Below are positions 1 through 5,488 of a stretch of 5,488 nt of DNA, piece after piece. The notes below the pieces were generated by a model that did not search any database, was not told where the DNA came from, and was given only the letters and a program-made list of their open reading frames with translations. The position numbers were made by a program, and so were the translations under genes. Source of the DNA: DATMBL01 sp050735975 (GTDB lineage Bacteria; Desulfobacterota; Binatia; UBA9968); assembly GCA_050735975.1 (NCBI GenBank), contig JBOHVS010000127.1, forward strand, positions 1-5,488, in the 5' to 3' direction. Every line of letters starts with the position of its first letter. Position 1 is the stretch's first letter.

Positions 1-412
1 TAGCCTGGAACTGCTTGAAGGCGATAACGAAGACAATGCCTTCGAAAATCATCGCGAGCCCCAGGACTACGTAGCTCCAGGTGGGATCTTCCAGCGGGCT
101 GGGATGAAGCAGGTGTAAGATCCCCTCATAGATGCTGACGCCGCCGCCGACGCCGAAGATCAGCATCGCCACAATCAGGGTCCAGAAGTACAGCTCCTTG
201 CCGTAGCCAAAGGGATGCATTGCATCCGCGGGTTTTTTGCTCTTGCGTATTCCGAGCAGTAAGAGACCGCCATTACCCGTATCCACGAGCGAATGGATGC
301 CTTCTGATAGCATCGCGGAACTGCCGGTGAACACTGCAGCGGTAAATTTGCTGACGGCGATGGCCGCATTCCCAACGATTGCCGCGTAGATGGCCTTTTT
401 GGATTCTGCCAT
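1..412 (-). CDS. Cation diffusion facilitator (CDF) family metal transporter, N-terminal 137 residues (runs off the window)
   Basis: CDF proteins are inner-membrane antiporters that export divalent metals such as Zn2+, Co2+, Fe2+ or Mn2+ in exchange for protons. The reading frame starts at ATG 412 and stays open to base 1. TM1 lies at about residues 8-28. It is followed by the CDF signature SSAMLSEGIHSLVD (31-44), whose H40 and D44 form the HxxxD half of the transport metal site; the second half, in TM5, is outside the window. The HPFGYGKELYFW stretch (66-77) leads into TM3 (about 77-95), and TM4 covers about 116-132. The HPFGYGKE and GGGVSIYEGI features recall the ZnT9-like bacterial CDF branch, so the metal is not certain. 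A full protein would have about 290-330 residues. An AAGGG ribosome-binding site at 421-425 sits 8 nt before the ATG and fixes the start. The antiporter gene lies 162 bp upstream across a repeat-filled spacer. Family call is firm; substrate is not. Confidence 0.9.
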   Translation of the reverse strand, partial: MAESKKAIYAAIVGNAAIAVSKFTAAVFTGSSAMLSEGIHSLVDTGNGGLLLLGIRKSKKPADAMHPFGYGKELYFWTLIVAMLIFGVGGGVSIYEGILHLLHPSPLEDPTWSYVVLGLAMIFEGIVFVIAFKQFQA

Positions 413-420
413 GCTCTTTG

Positions 421-425
421 CCCTT
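421..425 (-). promoter_or_regulatory. Ribosome-binding site of the CDF gene
   Basis: The minus strand reads AAGGG here, 8 nt before the ATG at 412. It is the best Shine-Dalgarno match near any start in the window. It supports ATG 412 as the CDF start. Confidence 0.6.
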
Positions 426-436
426 AGCCGTTGCTA

Positions 437-574
437 AAATTCGCAATCCGAAATCCGCAATTCGCAATTCCTAAGCTCTATGCCCCATGCTCCTGCTCTT
501 TTCTGTCTTTTACTCTGACCGCTAACTTCTGATCTCTGAACCTCTCTGCTGGTCTTGCTTCCTGCCCCCTGCCC
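437..574. repeat. Degenerate 7-bp tandem repeat array filling the antiporter-CDF spacer
   Basis: On the plus strand the spacer splits into consecutive 7-mers in one fixed register. Units at 437-471 are aaattcg, caatccg, aaatccg, caattcg and caattcc. Units at 472-492 are taagctc, tatgccc and catgctc. Units at 514, 528 and 535 are tctgacc, tctgatc and tctgaac. Units at 556, 563 and 570 are tgcttcc, tgccccc and tgccctt; the last runs into the antiporter stop codon. Neighbouring units inside each cluster usually agree at 5-6 of 7 bases, while the sequence drifts from AT-rich to CT-rich between clusters. Some units (493-513 and 542-555) match poorly. Pattern and register are seen directly; the mechanism (slippage, recombination) and any role are unknown. 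No protein is encoded here. Confidence 0.7.
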
Positions 575-1750
575 TTATGCCGTGGCTTGTTCCGGCTGCT
601 GCTCGTAGAGCCAGCGGGCCAGGACTACATCGGTTGAAGAGTGCGCTATGATCGACGCCATCACGACGATCGCGATGAGGTGGAATAATTGATCCGCATT
701 GGCGATGCCCGACTGCAGAACGATCAGACCGAAGACGACGGATGCGAACCCGCGCGGCCCGAACCATGCGGCAACAACCCATTCGCGCCAACTGAGCGAG
801 GCACCGAGGAGCGCGACACTGAGCGCAAGCGGTCGTACAATAACTAATACCAGAAAAGCGAAAAGGTATCCCTGCCATTCGACTTCTGCGAGAAATTGCG
901 GCGAAATGAGCGCCCCGAATATGAGAAGCGCCGCCAGCTTGAGTAATTCGGTGAGCCGGTCGCCGAATTCGTGGAACTGGTCACGGACCTTGGGATGAGT
1001 GGTCGCAATCGTCACACCGGCAAAGAACGCCGCCAAAAACTCGTTGGCGTGTGTAAGCGACGCAATCGCAAGGACAAGCAATCCTATGGCAAAAGCATCG
1101 AAGGGTTCGTAACGCGAAGCAACCGAAAAGAGGCGAGTTCGCTCCAGCCGAAGGGCAGTCCATGGAATCACAATGCCCAAAGCAATTCCCAACAGGACTT
1201 CTCCGAAAAGCGCGGCTCCATTAACCTTAGCACCGGCCGTAAAGCCGAGCAGGATGAGCACGAGAGGCAATGCCATTCCGTCGTTGACGCCGCTCTCGAC
1301 ATTCAACAAATGGCGTATGCGCTGGGGGATCTCCTCGCGACCGACAATGGCCGCTGCGAAAACCGGATCCGTGGGACTGAGAACCGCTCCGATTAAAAAC
1401 GATTCGACCCATGGAAGCTCGACAATCCAACGGGCCAATAGCGCCGTCAGCAGTACCGTTAGCGGCAACCCGACTACGAGCGCTCGACCGGGGAGACGCC
1501 AGGCGGAAACCAAGTCGGCTACCCGCATTCTCATTCCGTCTGTGAAAAGCACGCTGAATAGCGCCAGCTCGGAAAAGCGGGAGACGACCGGGTTAGACGA
1601 TTCCAAGGGGACCCAGTCCATAACGCCGCCCCCGGCAACGAAGCCCGCCAGTAGAAAGAATACCGCCGTAGAAAGTATGCTCCGCCGGGCGAGTTCCGAA
1701 AAGAATACCGCGATGAGCAGGGTAACCGCGAATACCAGGAGAGCTATCAT
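575..1750 (-). CDS. CPA1-family Na+/H+ (cation/proton) antiporter
   Basis: This 391-residue inner-membrane protein fits the Na+/H+ exchanger fold (PF00999) and should exchange cytoplasmic Na+ or another monovalent cation for H+, acting in pH and salt homeostasis. The sequence is hydrophobic throughout, with about 11-13 membrane segments. Diagnostic sites are LSPTDPV (124-130), the unwound-helix motif, and ESGVND (152-157), whose N156-D157 pair is the ion-binding ND motif that marks electroneutral CPA1 members as opposed to the DD of CPA2. R306 (VRP) and GPRG (331-334) match conserved CPA1 positions. The C-terminal tail after the last helix is only about 15 residues, so there is no KTN/RCK or long cytoplasmic regulatory domain. 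The length fits compact bacterial NhaP-like exchangers. The start is ATG 1750 with only a weak AGG 4 nt upstream; no better start was seen. A 252-bp spacer separates it from the PLD gene, so it may have its own promoter. Ion preference cannot be read from sequence. Confidence 0.9.
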   Translation of the reverse strand: MIALLVFAVTLLIAVFFSELARRSILSTAVFFLLAGFVAGGGVMDWVPLESSNPVVSRFSELALFSVLFTDGMRMRVADLVSAWRLPGRALVVGLPLTVLLTALLARWIVELPWVESFLIGAVLSPTDPVFAAAIVGREEIPQRIRHLLNVESGVNDGMALPLVLILLGFTAGAKVNGAALFGEVLLGIALGIVIPWTALRLERTRLFSVASRYEPFDAFAIGLLVLAIASLTHANEFLAAFFAGVTIATTHPKVRDQFHEFGDRLTELLKLAALLIFGALISPQFLAEVEWQGYLFAFLVLVIVRPLALSVALLGASLSWREWVVAAWFGPRGFASVVFGLIVLQSGIANADQLFHLIAIVVMASIIAHSSTDVVLARWLYEQQPEQATA

Positions 1751-1819
1751 ACTGCCTGCGGGAATACACTTCGTCTGGGTATCATTAAGGATGAACGAAA
1801 CACGCGCTTTGCAAGAAAA

Positions 1820-1836
1820 ATGTACCGTTTATGTAC
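1820..1836. promoter_or_regulatory. 11-bp-spaced ATGTAC direct repeat upstream of the antiporter gene
   Basis: ATGTAC occurs at 1820-1825 and again at 1831-1836, one helical turn apart, about 70-86 bp before the antiporter start. Each copy contains the palindrome GTAC. This spacing would suit a regulator binding one face of the DNA, or it may be chance. I could not identify a convincing -35/-10 pair beside it. Confidence 0.2.
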
Positions 1837-1898
1837 GCAAGCAGCATGCCCATTATCGCTGATCTTCGCCTGAGTCTTTTTTAAGGATTTTTACTCTT

Positions 1899-1962
1899 GT
1901 CAGAGGCTGACTTTCGTCCCAAACCTGAAGCGCAGCCGCGTTGCTTGTTTCGTTTATGGGAC
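1899..1962. other. Inverted repeats in the PLD-antiporter spacer
   Basis: GTCCCAAAC (1916-1924) is complementary to GTTTATGGGAC (1952-1962) apart from a 2-nt bulge, giving a 9-bp stem. Inside it AAGC (1928-1931) can pair with GCTT (1943-1946). A second small hairpin, GTCAG-AGG-CTGAC, lies next to it at 1899-1911. None is followed by a clear U-run on the minus strand, so this is not a textbook intrinsic terminator. It could be a 3' UTR or leader structure of the flanking genes. The rest of the 252-bp spacer shows no gene. Confidence 0.3.
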
Positions 1963-2002
1963 AGAGTGCAGGATGGGTCGTCGGAAGATGCGAGCAGCCT
2001 GC

Positions 2003-3319
2003 TCATAGTTGCTCTTTTATCGGAATCGTAAACAGCTCCAGAATTTTTTCACGCCAGGGCCGCGACTTCCAAGCCTCGTAGATCAGCTCTTTGGAATGCT
2101 TCAGATCCTCATGAAAGGCTTTTTCGAGCCGGCCGGCAACGCCCGCATCGTGCACGATGAGGTTTATTTCCGCATTGAGGGCAAAAGAACGATTATCGAG
2201 ATTCGTGGTTCCAACCAGCGCCCAGATGCCATCGACGACCATCGTCTTCGCGTGCAAGAGCGCCGGCTGGTATTCGTAGATTTCAATGCCGCCGAGCAGC
2301 AAAGGGCCGAACCCCCTGCGGCTCGCGCGATAGACGAGCATCCAGTCGATTTTTCCCGGCGTGAGTACGACGACGCGCACTCCTCTTGCGGCTGCCTTGA
2401 GCAGGGCCTCGGTCATCCGCTCGTCCGGGAGAAAATACGGATTGGTGATATAGATGCTATTTTGAGCCGCGGCGATGGAGAGCAGGAAAAGTAAGTAGGA
2501 TTCATGGGTGCCGCCGAATGGCGAGCTCTTGACGACTTGCGCGTACACATTTCCTCGCGGCGCGAGCCGTGGAAAGTAAAGATCGTCGCCCAGCAAATCT
2601 CCGGTCGTTTCACGCCAGCTCTCGACGAAGGCGGCTTGCAATTGTTGCACGATAGGGCCTTCGACTCTGGCATCCGTATCGCGCCATTGGCCTTGGGTTC
2701 GGCCGTCGCCGGTCCACGCCTGGCTCACTCCGTGCCCGCCGGTAAAGCCGATCTTTCCGTCGATCACGAGTATGCGACGGTGGTTCCGATAGTTGTAGGT
2801 CAAGAGCTCCCAGGGAGTGATGAATTGAAATAGCCTGATGCGTCGAAACCATTGCAGATCGCAACCCGACTTACGCCATAGCTCGGGAATGTCTTCGGGC
2901 ATTTCGCTACCGCCGTGGTCATCGATCAAGAGTTTCACCTGGATGCCGGCGCGGCACCGTTCGGCAAACGCCTCAGCCAGTTCGTAAGCGATAGGACCGC
3001 CCTCGTACAGGTATTGAGCATAAGTAATGCTCTTGCGCGCGCTGCGGATAGCCTGAAGCATCGCCGGAAAAATTTGTTCGCCATTGAACAAAAGCTCGAC
3101 CTGGTTGCCGCCTAGAATCGGAGCATCGGTATGCGCCGCTATGGTGGGAAAAAAGGAAGGCTCGCCAAGAACTACACCGGGGACTTGGTTGATTTCGGGC
3201 ACCCCCGCGCAGCCGGCGGCGAGCAACAGAGGCGCGAACAACAGTTTTTTACTTTTCCTGAGCCGGCTGAGCGCGCGTTTCAACGCTGTCATGGGCCGGA
3301 TGAAGAACGCGTAAGCCAC
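2003..3319 (-). CDS. ClsB-like cardiolipin synthase / phospholipase D family lipoprotein
   Basis: This 438-residue protein belongs to the PLD superfamily. Such enzymes form a phosphohistidine intermediate and transfer phosphatidyl groups, in bacteria mostly to make cardiolipin. Residues 73-92 (VELLFNGEQIFPAM and onward) open a ClsB-like catalytic core. HKD motif 1 lies at 180-187 (H180, R182, D187; GG 194-195), with arginine in place of the usual lysine. HKD motif 2 is intact at 356-363 (H356, K358, D363), followed by GTTNLDNRS (370-378). ITNPYFLPDE (291-300) also fits cardiolipin synthases. The N-terminus has basic residues (14-25), a hydrophobic stretch (26-35) and a lipobox-like LAAGC with C37 as the lipidated residue, so the enzyme is probably anchored facing the periplasm. 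E. coli ClsB lacks such a leader. The chosen start is GTG 3319, with AGGG 9 nt upstream; ATG 3292 (residue 10) is possible but lacks a ribosome-binding site. The gene begins 24 bp after the Tct gene stop, so an operon is likely. Product could be cardiolipin or another phosphodiester exchange. Confidence 0.87.
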   Translation of the reverse strand: MAYAFFIRPMTALKRALSRLRKSKKLLFAPLLLAAGCAGVPEINQVPGVVLGEPSFFPTIAAHTDAPILGGNQVELLFNGEQIFPAMLQAIRSARKSITYAQYLYEGGPIAYELAEAFAERCRAGIQVKLLIDDHGGSEMPEDIPELWRKSGCDLQWFRRIRLFQFITPWELLTYNYRNHRRILVIDGKIGFTGGHGVSQAWTGDGRTQGQWRDTDARVEGPIVQQLQAAFVESWRETTGDLLGDDLYFPRLAPRGNVYAQVVKSSPFGGTHESYLLFLLSIAAAQNSIYITNPYFLPDERMTEALLKAAARGVRVVVLTPGKIDWMLVYRASRRGFGPLLLGGIEIYEYQPALLHAKTMVVDGIWALVGTTNLDNRSFALNAEINLIVHDAGVAGRLEKAFHEDLKHSKELIYEAWKSRPWREKILELFTIPIKEQL

Positions 3320-3328
3320 TGGAGTTAG

Positions 3329-3332
3329 CCCT
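3329..3332 (-). promoter_or_regulatory. Ribosome-binding site supporting the GTG start of the PLD gene
   Basis: The minus strand reads AGGG, 9 nt before GTG 3319, inside the 24-bp gap after the Tct stop codon. The competing ATG at 3292 is preceded by a pyrimidine-rich stretch (TTCTTCATCCGGCCC) with no Shine-Dalgarno match, so the GTG start is preferred. Both starts keep the full lipoprotein leader. Confidence 0.4.
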
Positions 3333-3343
3333 GACGATTGCGA

Positions 3344-5371
3344 TTAACTGATCTGCTTCATCCAGATGAAGAATTGTCCTTCAGGAAATGGCACGTGCAA
3401 CAGGTAATCGAAGAGCCCATAAAAGGAAAGCCAACCCACAAAGGCAAGAGCGATGCTGATCGGCCAGCGCTCGCGAGCGCCCGCCTTGAGATAAAAAAGG
3501 ATCGTGAGCGGAACGGCGACGGCGAATCCCAGCAGCCAGATGGCGGCAAAAACACCGAGAATCCAAGCTGTTATGCCGAGGGTTCTTTGTCTCGCGAGCG
3601 CGGACTTCGCCTGTTTTTTTTCTATGCCCGCGCACCTTGATCTTACTAGACTCGCAATATCAGAAGAGAGCTGTATCAACGCCAGCGCCAGCCCCGCAAA
3701 CCCTATAGCCCACGGAAATAGCCGCGCGCGGAACCACCACTCGCGCGCCTCCCACAGGGTCCACGCGAAAAACGCGACGACGACCAAGGTGAAGATCGGC
3801 GCCCATAACGAGGTTACAGGTTCTTTTTCTAACGGAATCACAGCGTCTTTTTCTGGCCATGTTGCCCTTTGTTTGTTTCTGTTTCTGCGCCATTTCTGGA
3901 AAATTGGATAGAACAGGCCCGCAAGAATTATCCCGCCTATAAAGAGCACGCTGGGAAACCAGAGCCACGCCGCGCCGTAGTTGTCCGTGGACAGAAAAAG
4001 AGTGTTTTCCGCGAGAGAACCCAGGACAAGTCCTAACAGCAGGGGTGCGCGCGCCCAGTCGAGTTGGACCATCACCCAGCCAAGCGCACCGAACAGCAGA
4101 ACCACAAACAAATCCCAGAAGGTGTTGTTTTCAGCGAAGCCGCCGAGATAAATCAGCAAGAGGATAAAAGGAATCACGAGGCTTCCCCGCACCTGGGTAA
4201 TCTTCGCGAGCTGATTGAGAAATAAAAAACAGATACTCACGGTGATAACGTTGGAGAGGACAAGGATCCAAACGAATGAAAAGGTTAGTTGGAGGTTGCC
4301 GCCCTGGCTCTCCGGCTGAAGCATCGGGGGGCCTGGAACGAGTCCCTGGATGATGAAGGCGCCAAGCAGAATTGCCGTGGTTACGCTGCCAGGCACGCCG
4401 AAGGCGAGAGTAGGAACCAATGCCCCGGCGAGAGTAGAATTGTTTGCCGCTCCCGGACCCAAAACTCCTTCAACGGCCCCTTTGCCAAAACGTTCTCTGT
4501 CCGGCGAGCTTTGCACTGCATGCGCATAGGCGACCCACTGAGAAACGGCGCCGCCCATCCCGGGGATGACTCCGATGTACGCGCCGATGGCGCTGCAGCG
4601 TAAAACCAGCTTCCAGTGGTGGAACGTATCTTTGACGCCTTTTAGCACACCGCCCAACTTGCCGATCTTCGTTTCAGCGATGCTCGTTCCCTTAACCGCC
4701 AGATCGATCAACTCGGGAATGGCAAAGAGCCCGAGCGTCGCTGGAACCAGCCGGACTCCGTCCCAGAGATAGAGGGTTCCGAAAGTATATCGTTCGGTGC
4801 CTGAGATCGGGTCCAATCCCACCGAAGCGAATTGCAAACCGATAGCCGCGGCGGTGAGGCCCTTGATCACTGCGTCCCCGCTCAGTGAGGCAAGGAAGGT
4901 AACGCCGAGTAACGTGAGCATAAAGAATTCCGGCGAAGTGACGGAGAGAACGAGGGGACGAACGATGGGTATGGCGAGCGCGAGGCACATAGCGCCGAAG
5001 AGAGCGCCGACGAGCGAGCTCATCAGCGCCGCGCCGAGAGCGCGTCCCGCCTCGCCTTTCTTTGCCATGGGATGACCATCGACAATGGTGGAGGCGGTGA
5101 TTGCCTCGCCTGGAACCCCGAAAAGGATAGACGTGATGTCCCCGGTAGTGGCCGTGACCGCGGACATCCCCAAGAGAAATGCGAACGCTTCGACTCCGTC
5201 CATTTTGAAAACGAACGGGAGCATAAGGGCGAGGGTCACAGGCCCACCTAGGCCGGGCAGTATGCCCACGGCAAAGCCGATGGCGATCCCGACAAGCATC
5301 ATGCTGACGGCGTTCCAGGAAAGCACCATGAAGAAACCGTCGACGAAGGCCTGAAACATCTCGAGCAGCAT
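3344..5371 (-). CDS. Fused tripartite tricarboxylate transporter permease, TctA-TctB
   Basis: This 675-residue inner-membrane protein joins the two membrane subunits of a TTT (tripartite tricarboxylate transporter). These systems take up citrate and other carboxylates using an ion gradient and a periplasmic binding protein, TctC. Residues 1 to about 493 are TctA, with a visible internal duplication: ILPGLGG (37-43) recurs as VIPGMGG (268-274), and FGVPGE (84-89) as FGVPGS (324-329). DGHPMAKKGEAGRALGAA (98-115) and GLDPISGTERYTFG (185-198) are TctA hallmarks. A charged linker (494-522, rich in R and K) should be cytoplasmic. Residues 523-670 have four membrane segments and TctB features: LFP (551-553) and the terminal FDYLLHVPFPEG (654-665). 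TctA alone is about 500 residues and TctB about 150, so the length fits a complete fusion. Start ATG 5371 has TAAGG 7 nt upstream. No tctC or tctDE regulator is in the window. The substrate is unknown; many TTT relatives carry carboxylates other than citrate. Confidence 0.92.
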   Translation of the reverse strand: MLLEMFQAFVDGFFMVLSWNAVSMMLVGIAIGFAVGILPGLGGPVTLALMLPFVFKMDGVEAFAFLLGMSAVTATTGDITSILFGVPGEAITASTIVDGHPMAKKGEAGRALGAALMSSLVGALFGAMCLALAIPIVRPLVLSVTSPEFFMLTLLGVTFLASLSGDAVIKGLTAAAIGLQFASVGLDPISGTERYTFGTLYLWDGVRLVPATLGLFAIPELIDLAVKGTSIAETKIGKLGGVLKGVKDTFHHWKLVLRCSAIGAYIGVIPGMGGAVSQWVAYAHAVQSSPDRERFGKGAVEGVLGPGAANNSTLAGALVPTLAFGVPGSVTTAILLGAFIIQGLVPGPPMLQPESQGGNLQLTFSFVWILVLSNVITVSICFLFLNQLAKITQVRGSLVIPFILLLIYLGGFAENNTFWDLFVVLLFGALGWVMVQLDWARAPLLLGLVLGSLAENTLFLSTDNYGAAWLWFPSVLFIGGIILAGLFYPIFQKWRRNRNKQRATWPEKDAVIPLEKEPVTSLWAPIFTLVVVAFFAWTLWEAREWWFRARLFPWAIGFAGLALALIQLSSDIASLVRSRCAGIEKKQAKSALARQRTLGITAWILGVFAAIWLLGFAVAVPLTILFYLKAGARERWPISIALAFVGWLSFYGLFDYLLHVPFPEGQFFIWMKQIS

Positions 5372-5378
5372 AAAGGGG

Positions 5379-5383
5379 CCTTA
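5379..5383 (-). promoter_or_regulatory. Ribosome-binding site of the tctA-tctB fusion gene
   Basis: The minus strand reads TAAGG 7 nt before ATG 5371. This favours that start over the in-frame ATG four codons further in (residue 5). Confidence 0.45.
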
Positions 5384-5427
5384 GCCTAGGGTGGACAGGC
5401 AGACAGCACGGAAGATAGGGGATGTTT

Positions 5428-5456
5428 CACCGCAGAGGCGCAGAGATCACAGAGAG
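5428..5456. repeat. CGCAGAG-type short repeat upstream of the Tct gene
   Basis: The plus strand carries CGCAGAG (5431-5437), CGCAGAG (5439-5445) and CACAGAG (5448-5454), spaced 8 and 9 bp apart and preceded by TTTCAC. From memory, this CACCGCAGAG-CGCAGAG style of element is scattered through spacers of many uncultured environmental bacteria. That it is dispersed in this genome cannot be seen here, as only one copy lies in the window. The surrounding 117-bp spacer (5372-5488) shows no gene I can support and no clear promoter. Confidence 0.5.
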
Positions 5457-5488
5457 TTTAGTAATTGATATCGAATCTCGGCGTGCTC

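Noticed and set aside
273..467. A 64-codon minus-strand frame starting in the heptamer array (M-R-I-A-D-F-G-L-R-I)
   Set aside because: Its first residues are a translation of the heptamer repeats and the rest is out of frame with the CDF gene. Such repeat-derived peptides are a common annotation artefact.
437..576. CRISPR array
   Set aside because: Units are 7 bp, contiguous and variable, without spacers of 25-40 bp or conserved repeats of 23-37 bp.
1173..1862. A 229-codon open frame on the plus strand, and a 141-codon one at 971-1396, antisense to the antiporter
   Set aside because: The translations are low-complexity, rich in S, R, T and K, with no recognisable domain, and lie opposite a strongly conserved CPA1 gene. 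They are shadow frames of a GC-biased gene.
1992..2004. GAGCAG-C-CTGCTC inverted repeat at the PLD stop codon as an intrinsic terminator
   Set aside because: The stem is only 5-6 bp with a loop of 1-3 nt, and no U-run follows on the minus strand.
2009..2494. A 161-codon plus-strand frame opposite the PLD gene
   Set aside because: No recognisable motif, and it lies fully antisense to a gene with intact catalytic motifs.
5458..5487. Possible C-terminal end of an upstream minus-strand gene (9 codons then TAA at 5458-5460)
   Set aside because: Nine codons are too few to recognise. The position just before the CGCAGAG repeat is suggestive, but another frame also stays open to 5446, so the reading frame is a guess.

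Overview
The window holds four protein genes, all on the minus strand, so transcription runs from high to low coordinates. The order is: a fused tricarboxylate transporter permease (5371 to 3344), a cardiolipin-synthase-like phospholipase D lipoprotein (3319 to 2003), a CPA1-type Na+/H+ antiporter (1750 to 575), and the N-terminal part of a cation diffusion facilitator (412 down past base 1). All four products are membrane proteins or membrane-attached. No RNA gene, CRISPR array, transposase or phage gene was seen.

The organism looks like a free-living, Gram-negative-type environmental bacterium. Support comes from the moderately high GC content, a lipobox-bearing PLD, a Tct-type transporter, and spacers with short degenerate repeats of the kind I associate with uncultured soil and sediment lineages (Desulfobacterota/deltaproteobacteria, Acidobacteriota, Tectomicrobia-like groups). 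The phylum cannot be fixed from this window.

Region by region. Bases 5372-5488 are the upstream spacer of the Tct gene and carry a CGCAGAG-type short repeat. Only 24 bp separate the Tct gene from the PLD gene, so these two are probably co-transcribed. The 252-bp spacer 1751-2002 contains a bulged inverted repeat and an 11-bp-period direct repeat upstream of the antiporter, so the antiporter may have its own promoter. The 162-bp spacer 413-574 between the antiporter and the CDF gene is largely a degenerate 7-bp tandem array that keeps one register for about 140 bp.

Functionally the group suggests envelope and ion homeostasis: carboxylate uptake driven by an ion gradient, anionic phospholipid synthesis or remodelling, Na+/H+ exchange, and divalent metal efflux. 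This link is inference from adjacency; nothing shows a dedicated pathway. I found no clearly undescribed multi-gene system. The points most worth a second look are the TctA-TctB fusion, the Lys-to-Arg change in the first HKD motif of the PLD protein, and the heptamer array.
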